Positions 51,668 through 60,492 of a stretch of 64,000 nucleotides of DNA are shown one piece after another. This DNA comes from an uncultured Collinsella sp. (GTDB lineage: Bacteria; Actinomycetota; Coriobacteriia; Coriobacteriales; Coriobacteriaceae). The notes beneath the pieces were generated by a model. That model was not told the origin of the DNA. It saw nothing but the letters and a program-made list of their open reading frames with translations, and did no database searches. The stretch lies in the NCBI GenBank assembly GCA_902464565.1, contig CABQJV010000007.1, positions 34,805 to 98,804 of the forward strand. The letters run 5' to 3'. Position numbers and translations under genes: made by a program. The stretch's first letter is position 1. Each line of letters starts with the position of its first letter.

Positions 51668-52366
51668 ATGGAGACGGCGAAAGCAGTTCGCATAGGCAGG
51701 GCGCTAGCCGAGGCGGATCTTGTCATCATCGGCGCTAGCAACGGACTCGACATGGCGGAGGGGCTCAACCTCTTCTGCGCCGATGCTCATTTCCGAGAGG
51801 CGTACGGGGACCTCGCCCTGGCCGACGACATCGGTTGCATACTGCAGGGGCTCGCCTTCCCGGATGTAAACGTGCGACGCCGATGGAGCGAGCGGTTCCA
51901 TCAAAAGGAGTATGTCGAATATGAGCCCAGCCCGCTCATGAACGGACTGCGGCATCTTACGGAGCACGCTGACGCCTTCGTAATCACGTGCAATATCGAC
52001 GGACACTTCGCACGCGCAGGGTTCAATGAGGGCCGCGTGCTCGAGACGGAGGGGAGCATACGCACGTCGATCGACGAGCGGCGTCTCGCCCATCCAGACC
52101 CCCTCGCCACGGCCCAGCTCGAGGAGCTCGAGTGCCTTGTGCAAGCCCATCGCAACGGCAGGGTCGCCATCCTCGAACTTGGCGTGGGGGTGCGCAACGG
52201 CGTCATAAAGCGCATGCTCGCTCAGATCGCGAACGCCTGCGAGCACGCCACCTACATCGTATTCAACTACAGCCAGGCCCTGGCGCCCGACGCTTTGTGC
52301 GAGACGATTCTCGTTGACGGCGATATGGCCTCGGCTTTCGAGGAAATCACCCGATGCCGCCTCTAG
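51668..52366 (+). CDS. Degenerate sirtuin-like protein lacking the zinc ribbon, second of three
   Basis: A 232-aa protein. VIIGASNGLDMAEGLNLF replaces the glycine-rich NAD loop. ITCNIDGHFARAGF and VLETEGS align with the Asn/Asp and Q/H-G motifs of the first and third genes, and AILELGVGVRNGVIKRMLAQ matches their C-terminal signature. The two Cys pairs of the zinc module are missing. It starts 4 bp after the first gene, with GGGGAGG over that gene's end. It may be a catalytically altered partner subunit. Confidence 0.72.
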   Translation: METAKAVRIGRALAEADLVIIGASNGLDMAEGLNLFCADAHFREAYGDLALADDIGCILQGLAFPDVNVRRRWSERFHQKEYVEYEPSPLMNGLRHLTEHADAFVITCNIDGHFARAGFNEGRVLETEGSIRTSIDERRLAHPDPLATAQLEELECLVQAHRNGRVAILELGVGVRNGVIKRMLAQIANACEHATYIVFNYSQALAPDALCETILVDGDMASAFEEITRCRL

Positions 52367-52377
52367 AAAGAGAAGCG

Positions 52378-53199
52378 ATGAAGCTTCGAGGCCTTATCAC
52401 CGATGCCGACGCCATCATCGTCGGCATCGGCTCGGGCATGTCGAGCGCCGCCGGGTTCAACCATTACAACCGCGCGGGCATGACGCGTGCCGGAATGGCG
52501 GACTGGCAGCAAGCCTTTGGCTTCAAGAGCCTTTTCGACGGCTTCTATCACCTCTACCCCAGCCTCGAGCAGCAATGGGCATACTACGCACGATACATCG
52601 ATTTCATGCTGCACGAGCCTGCCTCGCAACCCTATCTCGACCTGCGGGCCCTCATCGGCCATAAGGACTACTTCATCCTGAGCACCAACGTGGACACCCA
52701 GGTCGAGAAGGCGTTTCTCGCCGAGAGGGTCTGCAACTACCAGGGAAGCTTCGCGCACCTTCAGTGCAAGCCGCCATGCTGCGACGAGCTCTTCGACGCG
52801 GGTCCCTACGTCGAGCGCATGCTCGCGGGCATGGTGGGGTTTGAGATCCGCAGCGAGGATGTCCCCCGATGCCCGCACTGCGGCTGGCAGCTCGTGCCGT
52901 GGGTGCGCGACGACACGTTTCTGCAGGGTGCGGCATGGCGCGAGGGCCTCGAACGATATGAGCGCTTCGTGCGCGAGCGCGGTAGTAGCCGCGTGCTGTT
53001 GCTGGAGCTCGGCGTGGGCGAGATGACCCCCGGCATCATTACGCTCCCGTTCTGGAGCATGACCGCAAAGCTGCCGGATGCGCACCTGCTGAGCGTGAAC
53101 ATCTCGGGCGATTCGGCTCCGCTACAGCTTGGAAGCAAGGCAGAGGCGATTCGGGCCGATTTGCGCACGCTGCTCGCGGCGGCGCGGGCCGACGACTAG
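52378..53199 (+). CDS. SirTM-like class M sirtuin, third of three
   Basis: A 273-aa protein. IIVGIGSGMSSAAGFNHY (NAD loop), QQAFGFKSLFDGFYHLYPSL, LSTNVDTQV, NYQGSFAHLQCKPPCC, CPHCGWQLVPWVRDD and LLELGVGEMTPGIITLPFW follow the SirTM pattern. The ATG at 52378 follows an AAGAGAAG stretch; an in-frame ATG at 52354 would overlap the previous gene. The three genes form one tight operon facing a TetR regulator. Confidence 0.8.
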   Translation: MKLRGLITDADAIIVGIGSGMSSAAGFNHYNRAGMTRAGMADWQQAFGFKSLFDGFYHLYPSLEQQWAYYARYIDFMLHEPASQPYLDLRALIGHKDYFILSTNVDTQVEKAFLAERVCNYQGSFAHLQCKPPCCDELFDAGPYVERMLAGMVGFEIRSEDVPRCPHCGWQLVPWVRDDTFLQGAAWREGLERYERFVRERGSSRVLLLELGVGEMTPGIITLPFWSMTAKLPDAHLLSVNISGDSAPLQLGSKAEAIRADLRTLLAAARADD

Positions 53200-53276
53200 T
53201 AGCGCGGCGAGGCGTCTTGCCGCAAACCGTCCTCGCTAAATGCATGACCGTTAATAAGTAAAAAGCAAGGTGCGTC

Positions 53277-54248
53277 TTATTTCAAATACTCCTCAAAGAA
53301 TGCCTTCAGCTTTCCAAACGGAATGACGTCCATCTGATCGTAGAGGTCGGTGTGGTTGGCACCGGGGATAATGAACAATTCCTTGTTGTCTCCAGTCAGT
53401 TTGCCGTACGCGGTTTCGCTGAAATAGCGGGAGTGCGCCTTCTCGCCATGCACCAGCAGCACGGCGGAGCGGATCTCGCCGGCGTACTGTAAGATCGGCA
53501 TATTCAAAAACGACAGCGAGGACGTCACATTCCAGCCACCGTTTGAGCCCAGGCTGCGGGGATGGTAGCCTCGCGGAGTCTTGTAGTAGGCGTAATAGTC
53601 CGCCACAAACTGCGGCGCGTCATCGGGCAGCTGATCGACCACGCCGCCCGCCAGCGCGTAGCTGTCATTTTTATAGTCCTCGGTGCGCTGCGCGTTCAGC
53701 GCTTTACGCTTTTCGAAGCGCGCCTGCTCGGAATCCTCGGCGTCAAAGTAGCCGTTTGCGGTCACGCGGGTCATATCGTACATGGTCATAGCCGCGGTAG
53801 CTTTGATACGGGTGTCGATGGCTGCGGCATTGATTGCCATGCCACCCCAACCGCAGATGCCGATGATACCGATGCGCTCCGGGTCAACGCTATTCTGCAC
53901 AGAGAGGAAATCCACCGCTGCGCAGAAATCCTCGGTGTTGATGTCCGGCGATGCCACATAGCGGGGCGCACCGCCGCTCTCGCCGGTATAGGACGAGTCG
54001 AAGGCAATCGCGAAAAAGCCCAGCTCCGCCATTTTCTGCGCATAAAGGCCGGACGTTTGTTCCTTCACCGCGCCAAACGGGCCGCTGACGGCGATGGCGG
54101 GCAGCTTGCCTTCCGCGTTCTTAGGCACGTACACGTCGGCAGCCAGCGTGATGCCGTAGCGATTGTGGAAGGTCGCCTTGCTGTGCTCAACCTTGTCGTT
54201 TTTGGGGAACACCTTGTCCCATTCCTGCGTCAGTTTCAACTGCTCCAT
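53277..54248 (-). CDS. Alpha/beta hydrolase
   Basis: A 323-aa cytoplasmic hydrolase of the YcjY/DLH-like group. The nucleophile elbow region reads IGIIGICGWGGMAINAAAID, with a Cys where many relatives have Ser. AVSGPFGAVKEQTSGLYAQ supplies the oxyanion region, and the C-terminal GANHTDLYDQ holds the catalytic His. It is 2 bp from the CMD-cupin gene and is likely part of the MerR-controlled set. The substrate is unknown. Confidence 0.85.
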   Translation of the reverse strand: MEQLKLTQEWDKVFPKNDKVEHSKATFHNRYGITLAADVYVPKNAEGKLPAIAVSGPFGAVKEQTSGLYAQKMAELGFFAIAFDSSYTGESGGAPRYVASPDINTEDFCAAVDFLSVQNSVDPERIGIIGICGWGGMAINAAAIDTRIKATAAMTMYDMTRVTANGYFDAEDSEQARFEKRKALNAQRTEDYKNDSYALAGGVVDQLPDDAPQFVADYYAYYKTPRGYHPRSLGSNGGWNVTSSLSFLNMPILQYAGEIRSAVLLVHGEKAHSRYFSETAYGKLTGDNKELFIIPGANHTDLYDQMDVIPFGKLKAFFEEYLK

Positions 54249-54250
54249 GC

Positions 54251-55015
54251 CTAAGCCTCCTTGTCAGTCGCTTTAAGGTATTGCTCGTCGTCCACGGGCT
54301 CCAACCACTCGTTGGAGGCCTCCTCGCCCGGAACCTCCACTGCGAGATGGGAGAACCAGCTGTCGGGCGCCGCACCGTGCCAGTGCTTTACGCCCGCGGG
54401 AATATTTACTACATCGCCAGGGCACAGCTCTTGTGCCGGTTTGCCCCATTCCTGGTAAAGCCCTCGACCAGCCACGCAGACGAGGATCTGTCCGCCACCG
54501 CTTTTGGCGTGATGGATGTGCCAGTTGTTGCGGCAGCCGGGTTCGAACGTCACGTTGTAGACGCCGACCTGCTTGGTGGAAAGGGGCGCGAGGTAGCTTT
54601 GCCCGATAAAGTACTTCGCAAATGCGTCGTTGGGGGCACCGATGGGAAAGGCCATCTCGTTTTGATGCTTGATTCGTGCGTCGACGGCATCACTATCCGC
54701 CCAGACCTCCTTCGCCATGCGAAAGGCCGCCCACGCCTTGGGCCATCCCGCATAAAACGCCGCATGCGTAAGGATTTCCGCTATCTCAGTCCTGGTCACG
54801 CCATTGTTCTTTGCGGACATCAGATGATATTGAAACGAAGAGTCCGTCAGGCCCTGCGCCATTAGGGCAACCACCGTCACTATGCTGCGATCTCGAAGGG
54901 AAAGCCCGTCTTCTCGACTCCATACCTCGCCGAACAGCACATCGTCATTGAGCTGTGCAAATTTGGGGGCAAAATCCCCCAGGGCATCTCTGCCCGCCGT
55001 CTGCTTAATCGTCAT
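54251..55015 (-). CDS. Carboxymuconolactone decarboxylase-fold protein fused to a cupin
   Basis: A 254-aa protein. The CMD domain (about 10-115) has LSLRDRSIVTVVALMAQGLT and EILTHAAFYAGWPKAWAAF, but the AhpD CxxC pair is not present. The cupin (about 145-245) has NNWHIHHAKSGGGQILVCVA and VKHWHGAAPDSWF with metal-binding His. AGGAGGAA precedes the start. Such fusions accompany flavodoxins and alpha/beta hydrolases in quinone or aromatic detoxification loci. Confidence 0.87.
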   Translation of the reverse strand: MTIKQTAGRDALGDFAPKFAQLNDDVLFGEVWSREDGLSLRDRSIVTVVALMAQGLTDSSFQYHLMSAKNNGVTRTEIAEILTHAAFYAGWPKAWAAFRMAKEVWADSDAVDARIKHQNEMAFPIGAPNDAFAKYFIGQSYLAPLSTKQVGVYNVTFEPGCRNNWHIHHAKSGGGQILVCVAGRGLYQEWGKPAQELCPGDVVNIPAGVKHWHGAAPDSWFSHLAVEVPGEEASNEWLEPVDDEQYLKATDKEA

Positions 55016-55076
55016 GTTCGATTCCTCCTGTCGATGGTTTTGAGTGCAAAACTGCTTCCGTCCAGCTAAGCCGCGC

Positions 55077-55616
55077 CTAGATTTCCACGCCCATTCGTTG
55101 CGCCTGCTCCAGAGCGGGATGCCCGGCGATATCGCCCACACCGTTCACGCCGCCGGCGAATACCGTCCCGGCAAGCGTGCAGCGGGGGAAGCAGTCAACC
55201 CATCCCTGCACTGCCTTCTTCGCGCCGTCGAAGGTCGAGCACCCGTCCTCCGCCGCCGTCGCCAGCAGATACGCCTCGGTGAATGCGTAATCGGAGCCGA
55301 AGAGCGGGTTAGCGCGGTCCAGCATGGTCTTGAGCTGGCCGCAAACGCTGTAGTAGTAGACGGGCGTTGCGAACACCAGCACATCCGCATCGTGCATCTT
55401 GGCGGCAATTTCCACGGCATCGTCTTGGATGACGCAGCGCCCCAGCTTTAGGCAGGCAAGGCACCCCTTGCAGAAGCCGAGCTGCTTTTCGCGCAGGCGC
55501 ACGGTCTCCACGCTATGGCCCGCTTCTCGCGCTCCTTGGGCGAAGGCGTCCGCCAATGTCTCGGAATTGCCATCCTTTCGAGGGCTTGAAGAGACTATCA
55601 AAACCGTTTTGCTCAT
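55077..55616 (-). CDS. Flavodoxin/NADPH-dependent FMN reductase-fold protein
   Basis: A 179-aa protein: VLIVSSSPRKDGNSETLADA (FMN phosphate loop), GFCKGCLACLKLGRCVIQDD and FATPVYYYSVCGQLKTMLDR. It resembles the protein at 46781. Together with the CMD-cupin and hydrolase genes it forms a three-gene run facing a MerR regulator. The likely role is reduction of quinones or other electrophiles. Confidence 0.88.
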   Translation of the reverse strand: MSKTVLIVSSSPRKDGNSETLADAFAQGAREAGHSVETVRLREKQLGFCKGCLACLKLGRCVIQDDAVEIAAKMHDADVLVFATPVYYYSVCGQLKTMLDRANPLFGSDYAFTEAYLLATAAEDGCSTFDGAKKAVQGWVDCFPRCTLAGTVFAGGVNGVGDIAGHPALEQAQRMGVEI

Positions 55617-55672
55617 TACGGAATACCCCTTGCACTCCTTATATATATTGACGAAAATAAGGTAATACATAA

Positions 55673-55686
55673 ACCTAACTTTAGGT
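55673..55686. promoter_or_regulatory. MerR-type operator dyad
   Basis: ACCTAA and TTAGGT separated by CT form a palindrome between the divergent flavodoxin and MerR genes. MerR proteins bind dyads of this kind. Confidence 0.5.
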
Positions 55687-55720
55687 CAAGGAGTAAATTC
55701 GAGATTCGTCCGGAGGGACC

Positions 55721-56161
55721 ATGTACACAATCGGACAGGTAGCGGAGATGTTCGGTCTGCCCGTTTCCACGCTGCGGTATTACGACAAGCAGGGATTGTT
55801 TCCGGAATTGGAGCGGACGTCCGGCATTCGCCGATTCGGCGATACGGAACTCGAGGCACTTCGGGTCATCGAATGCCTGAAGAAGGCTGGGATGGAGATC
55901 AAGGACATCCGGCTGTTCATGGAATGGTGTTCGGAGGGCCCATCGACATATCCCAAGCGCAAGGCCATGTTCGAGGAGCGGAAGACCCACATGGAGTCGG
56001 AGATCGCGAAGATGAACCGCGCGCTGGATATGCTGAGGTTCAAATGCTGGTACTACGAGCAGGCAATCCAAGATGGCAACGAGGATAGAGTGAAGGCGCT
56101 GATTCCCGACAATTTGCCGGAAGAAATCAAAGATACCTACGATAACGCCCACGCTCAATAA
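55721..56161 (+). CDS. MerR family transcriptional regulator
   Basis: A 146-aa protein. MYTIGQVAEMFGLPVSTLRY and RFGDTELEALRVIECLKKAG form the MerR winged helix. A dimerisation helix (KAMFEERKTHMESEIAKMNR) follows, with a short C-terminus lacking metal Cys pairs. It is divergent from the flavodoxin/CMD-cupin/hydrolase run. GAGG precedes the start. This subfamily often responds to electrophiles or phenolics. Confidence 0.92.
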   Translation: MYTIGQVAEMFGLPVSTLRYYDKQGLFPELERTSGIRRFGDTELEALRVIECLKKAGMEIKDIRLFMEWCSEGPSTYPKRKAMFEERKTHMESEIAKMNRALDMLRFKCWYYEQAIQDGNEDRVKALIPDNLPEEIKDTYDNAHAQ

Positions 56162-56221
56162 TGCCGCCCGATGCTCAAGGGGCTTTGGCAAGGGGCTCTT
56201 TCCGAGCAGAACGAAAAAGAA

Positions 56222-56249
56222 AGCCTCCGAACCAGAGGGTCCGGAGGCT
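56222..56249 (+). terminator. Terminator of the MerR gene
   Basis: AGCCTCCG and CGGAGGCT plus inner ACC/GGT pairs form a hairpin followed by GTTATT. Confidence 0.7.
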
Positions 56250-56514
56250 GTTATTCCCGTTATTTCGCTGGTGGCTTTGCTCTATGGCGACGCCGAAACA
56301 GCATCAGGCGGTACTCGACGGTATCAAAACGCGAATTCAGAAACCAGTTCCCGTTGTTCCCATAGGCATAAGCACATCTGCTCGCGATTGCCTATCGATG
56401 CTTTGTCTCCAACGCGGCAGACACCGCATCGAGGAACTCCCGCACATGGTTGGCGGGGTGCGGCGAATGAAGCAGCCCGTAAGACACGAGACGGCCCCAA
56501 TCGGTAGGAACGGG

Positions 56515-56835
56515 TTGGGCAACCTATCGGGCGTGCGCTCCATGCGCTACACGTTCAGCTCCTGCGCGTTCGCCACGATCGACTTCCGGGACTTCGACCC
56601 GTCGACGCTCACGGATCTGTTCTGCACGTTCTCGGGGTGCTCGCACCTGACGACGATCTACGCGGATGTGACCTGGGCGCTGCCTTCGAGCGGCATAACG
56701 GGCTCTCAGTGCTTCTACTCCTGCTCCACATCACTCGTCGGCGGGAACGGCACGGTTTGGGCGAGCAACAAGACGGCGTACTCGTACCTGCGTATCGACA
56801 CTGCGGGAGCGCAGGGGTACATGACGGCGGCTTAA
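56515..56835 (+). pseudogene. BspA-type leucine-rich repeat fragment, probable phage tail/surface protein 3' end
   Basis: The frame reads MRYTFSSCAFATIDFRDFDP, then FCTFSGCSHLTTIYADV and FYSCSTSLVGGNGTVW before a stop at 56835. These are BspA/DUF285 repeats, which occur at the C-terminus of gut-phage tail proteins and of surface proteins. Upstream of about 56500 the frame loses protein-like character, so this is a truncated gene end. It opens the decayed element. The 350 bp before it hold no other gene. Confidence 0.5.
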
Positions 56836-57062
56836 TGCCTGGTAATAAGTTTGACTGCTTTTGCCGCAACCGGTAGGGCCTTTTCTTTCAAGATGGGCCC
56901 TACCGCGTCTCTTGCGGTCACTCCCACCGTCACGACAACCACAGCGGCGCCTACAACGGCGTTCTTTGCATTCTCGGCAGCAACACCCTTGTGGTACTCA
57001 CATACGGGCAGCTTTGAGCCCTCTGGGAGTTCTTTCTTGCATACGATGCACTTGCGAGCCAT
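56832..57062 (-). CDS. Small zinc-ribbon membrane protein, unrecognised
   Basis: A 76-aa protein. The N-terminal CIVCKKELPEGSKLPVCEYH forms a zinc-knuckle, followed by a hydrophobic stretch VVGAAVVVVTVGVTA. GGAG precedes the start. It lies 2 bp after the interrupted zinc-ribbon gene and forms an operon with it. The function is unknown; the pair may be cargo genes inside the phage remnant. Confidence 0.6.
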   Translation of the reverse strand: MARKCIVCKKELPEGSKLPVCEYHKGVAAENAKNAVVGAAVVVVTVGVTARDAVGPILKEKALPVAAKAVKLITRH

Positions 57063-57064
57063 CT

Positions 57065-58195
57065 TTACTCCTGGCCTTCGTCGGCTTGTTCTTCTGAGTC
57101 TTGATCCTCGGTTTCGGCCAACCCGGCCTCAAGGATCCCTGTCGGATCGTCGCGGCCCTCGATTTGCAGACCAGCCACAGAACCCGAAATCTTGACAAAG
57201 CCTCTGACGATGTCTTCTCTATTGCCCTTGCTGTAAGAGTTGAGCAATCGCAGCGTCTGCGCATCTTCGAGCTTATTGTCCAGAATGAACTGCTTGAACT
57301 GGCCCAGTGCAGCATTGGCCGCTTGCGGTTCTTCGAGAACGCGGTATGCGGCGTACTCCGTCTTTGCCATGAGGGCAATCACCGTGAGGTCTACCATCGC
57401 CGTGTTGGCGGCCTTGCCCCAATCCTTTGCCTTGCCCTGCCTGCCCATCGCGAGCGCGAGCTCTGCCTGGAAGTTACCCTGCAGCGTGCATCTGGCCTGC
57501 GTGGCTGCAGAGGCGATGTCGAGGATCTAGATTTCGCGCAGACGCGAGTCCTCGATGAGCATTGCCTGCTGGAGCTGCTGCCATGCGCTCTCAGCAAGCG
57601 CGATGCGGTCCGCCTGGTTTTCGATGCGCAGGGCATCGACGTTGGCCGCCACGGCCCCGATGGCGTCCATGATGTTCGCCATCATCACCTGCATTTGAAC
57701 GTCCACGACCGACTGGGTCATGTCCTGGAGAATCTGCTCGGCTTTGATCCTGGCCTTCTCGTATATCCGGCCCGTCTTGACGCTCCTGAGCTGAGGGAGC
57801 AGGTCACCGGTCTTCTTCTCGACCGAAAAGACGAGCTCGCCGCTCTTCATGAGCTCTTCTGCGGCGGCGCTGAAATCAGCAATGTACTTCGTTTCGCCGC
57901 GAGCGGAGAGCTTCTTGATGATGTCATAGATAGCTGGCGCGAACTTTGCCATAGTGTCGGCATCCGCGAGGAACTTCACGAGGGATTCGTTGGTCTTTGA
58001 TGGAATGAGGTTCATCCCATTGTCGAACACCGTAGCCTCAAGGACCGTCACACGTGGGGTGATCTTCGCTGGCGGCAGCGAACTGATCGGGACGACGCCC
58101 GTCTCCTCACTCTGGGCGACAAAGCCGCAGTGCGGGCACGTAACCGCGCTGGACGATATTCTCGCATGACATTCGGGGCAGAAAATCAATGACAC
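57065..58195 (-). pseudogene. Zinc-ribbon protein gene split by an in-frame TAG
   Basis: From 58195, FCPECHARISSSAVTCPHCG (zinc ribbon) is followed by a long helical domain (to residue 222, LREI). A TAG at 57527-57529 interrupts it, and the same frame continues ILDIASAATQARCTLQGNFQ to a stop at 57065, giving 376 codons in total. The amber could be a CAG-to-TAG mutation. An internal ATG at 57448 might allow separate expression of the tail. Not assigned to a known family. Confidence 0.6.
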
Positions 58196-58354
58196 GTGCG
58201 CACTCCTTCTCGTGATTAGACACCCATTATCCCCGTTTCGAGTTCGACTGTCATCAGCTCATGGCAGACAAGCAGGCCTCTTGGACAGCTTGCGACACGG
58301 GCGGACACCGCCTCCCGGGGGACGAAAAGTCGAGACCTCGAGAGGCAATTCTTT

Positions 58355-58573
58355 ATGGAGTCAATCATCGTCGCGTGCATCACGGGGGTGGTCACGCTGG
58401 TCGGCGTGATCCTCTCCAACTCTAAGAGCCAGGCCGTCATGGAGGTCAAGCCGGACGCCCTCACGGCAAAGGTCGAGAAGCACAACCAGGTCTTGGAACG
58501 TACCTACCGGCTCGAGCAGGACATGGCTGTCGCGGAGCACGACACCGAGTCCTTGAAGGGAAAGGTGGGCTAA
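58355..58573 (+). CDS. Phage XhlA-like small membrane protein
   Basis: A 72-aa protein with one N-terminal TM (IIVACITGVVTLVGVILS) and a coiled-coil tail (AKVEKHNQVLERTYRLEQDM). XhlA/hemolysin-type proteins precede the holin and lysin in phage lysis modules, as here. AGAGG precedes the start. It is intact. The 160 bp before it show no gene. Confidence 0.65.
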   Translation: MESIIVACITGVVTLVGVILSNSKSQAVMEVKPDALTAKVEKHNQVLERTYRLEQDMAVAEHDTESLKGKVG

Positions 58574-58574
58574 C

Positions 58575-58814
58575 ATGAACGAGTTCCTGGCAAGCAACGA
58601 ATGATACTGGCGCCCGGCACGCACGATCGTGCAGGGAGCCCTGGGCGTGGTGATCGCCAACCTGGATTTGATCATGGGCTGGTGCGTGCTCGACCCGAGC
58701 ATGCGCGGGCTCGTGGCGGCGCTGGTGATGGCGGTCTTGTCTCCCATCATGGCCGCTCTCGGCGGCGACGGCAACAAACCGGAGATCCCGAGGGGTGAGG
58801 CACGTGGGGCTTAA
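58575..58814 (+). pseudogene. Phage holin-like gene with in-frame TGA
   Basis: MNEFLASNE is followed by TGA at 58602-58604, then the same frame reads YWRPARTIVQGALGVVIANL and LVAALVMAVLSPIMAALGG to a TAA at 58814. Two hydrophobic segments suggest a holin. The TGA is one G-to-A change from TGG (Trp). Initiation at GTG 58629 could still give a shorter protein. It overlaps the lysin start. Confidence 0.6.
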
Positions 58815-60288
58815 CGGCATCGACATCAGCTCCTGGCAGGAGAACTTGGTCGTCTCCGCCATGGAGAGCTGCGACTTCGTGATCGTGAAGGCTACCGGAG
58901 GGGCGGGCTACTCGAACGAGTGCTTCCGCCGGCATGCCGACGAGACGCTGGCGGCCGGCAAGCTGCTCGGCTGCTACCGCTACGCACTACTCGCGCGACC
59001 GTGGGTACGAGGGCACGGCCGAGGCCGACCACTTCATAAACGCCTTCAAGCCGTACATCGGCAAGGCGATCCCGTTCCTGGACTGGGAGGCGGACGCGCT
59101 GAACCCGGGGCCATCCTGAGCGAAAAAGTGGCTCAATCCGTGAGGGACAAAAACGGAGTGACGCCGGGCATCTACACGAGCAAGAGCGCGTGCTTCGCGC
59201 ACGACTGGCCCAGCGTGGCCAAGGCGTACCTGCTCTGGGTTGCGCAGTACCCGAACTACGAGGAGACAGGATTCCTCAGTGAGCCGTGGACCGACTGCTG
59301 GGACTTCGGCGCGTGGGACTCGCCGCTGATCTTCCAGTACACGGGAACCGGGCGCATACCCGGCTACGGCGGGCACCTTGACCTCGACCTCTTCTACGGC
59401 ACCAAGGACGACTGGCGGAGGCTCTGCGCGGTTGCCGGCGCCTCCGCTGGCAACGGGGAGGTGAAGGAAATGGCGATCAGCAAGGCGAACGTGGCGGCGC
59501 AGATCATGGAGCACCTCTGCAACTGCGCCGAGCACGGGTACTCTCAGCCTGAGCGGCATGGCACGTCTGGGCACTGCAGCGTGAAGACCGACGCGGGCAC
59601 GACCAAGGTCGCCTAGGGCGACCGCGACTGCTTAAGCGCCGTGTGCGAGGCCTGGGAGCTCGCGCTCGCAGGCACGCAGTACGACGGGCTCATCACGCGC
59701 TACAACTGGACCGGCGGCATGCGCAAGATGTTCGTGGGCTCCGGGCTTTTCTCGTGGCAGGCCGTGACCGCAAACGCCCAGCGCGGTGACATCTACCTCG
59801 ACTAGGAGAAACACACGGCGATGGTGCTGGGAGGCGGCAAGAACGGCCACTTCACCGGCTCAGAGACCGGCGGCATCGACGGCGCGCCCGGCGACCAGAC
59901 GGGGCGCGAGTCGCGCATCCAGGACTACTACCGTGGCGGCTGGGACGGCGTGCTCCACTACAACGGCAAGGCCGACGGGACCGCAGCGCCGGACGAATCC
60001 GGCTCTGGTGCGCCATCCGGCGATGTGTCAGAGCTTGCGGCAAGGGTCACCGCTGGAGATTTCGGCAATGGCGATGCGCGCAAGGCGGCGCTGGGCGACC
60101 GCTACGACGAGGTGCAGGTGGAGGTCAACCGGATCATCCTCGGCGGCTCCTCCGGCGGCTCCTACGACGTGGACGCCATGGCGCAGCACGTGATCGCCGG
60201 CGAGTTTGGCAACGACGACGAGCGGAAGCGGCGCCTGGGCGACAGGTACTCGGCCGTGCAGAGGCGCGTGAACGAGATGCTGTCATGA
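58804..60288 (+). pseudogene. Phage lysin (GH25 muramidase, peptidase, two CW_7 repeats) with frameshifts and amber codons
   Basis: GH25 signature NGIDISSWQENLVVSAMESC and FLDWEADALNPGPS. A minus-one-type shift near 58984 (into THYSRDRGYEG) and a return shift near 59115 break the frame. Then come GIYTSKSACF, QYTGTGRIPGYGGHLDLDLF and a peptidase-like part (GDRDC Cys; HTAMV His). TAG at 59614-59616 and 59803-59805 interrupt it in frame. Two CW_7 repeats (VTAGDFGNGDARKAALGDRY; VIAGEFGNDDERKRRLGDRY) end the protein. It is most likely inactive; amber recoding is the alternative. Confidence 0.75.
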
Positions 60289-60461
60289 GGCGGCGGCTGG
60301 AGTTCTTGGCCGACCAGGTCGGCTGGCTCCTCTGCGACGTGGCCTGTTTGGCGATGATGACGCTGTTCCTGCCGCTGGTGCCTGTGTTCAAGGCGTTCGA
60401 GCGTGGCAAGCGCTCGGCCAAGGGCGAACAACATGCGGGAGGCCGCCTATCTTCGCGATAG
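60285..60461 (+). CDS. Small membrane protein overlapping the lysin stop
   Basis: A 58-aa frame starting MRRRLEFLADQVGWLL, with a hydrophobic segment (CDVACLAMMTLFLPLVPVF) and a basic tail. Its ATG overlaps the lysin TGA (ATGA), a typical phage arrangement. Its stop lies in the terminator stem. It may be an accessory lysis protein. Not recognised. Confidence 0.5.
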   Translation: MRRRLEFLADQVGWLLCDVACLAMMTLFLPLVPVFKAFERGKRSAKGEQHAGGRLSSR

Positions 60462-60480
60462 GCGGCCTCCTTGCTTGCTG
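60438..60480 (+). terminator. Terminator of the lysis module
   Basis: GGAGGCCGCCTATC and its 14-bp complement around a short TTCGC loop are followed by TTGCTTGCTG. Confidence 0.85.
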
Positions 60481-60492
60481 TATGGGCTCGGG

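Noticed and set aside
56162..60480. Complete prophage
   Set aside because: Only a tail-protein end and a damaged lysis module are visible; no integrase, capsid, terminase or portal gene is present in the window.
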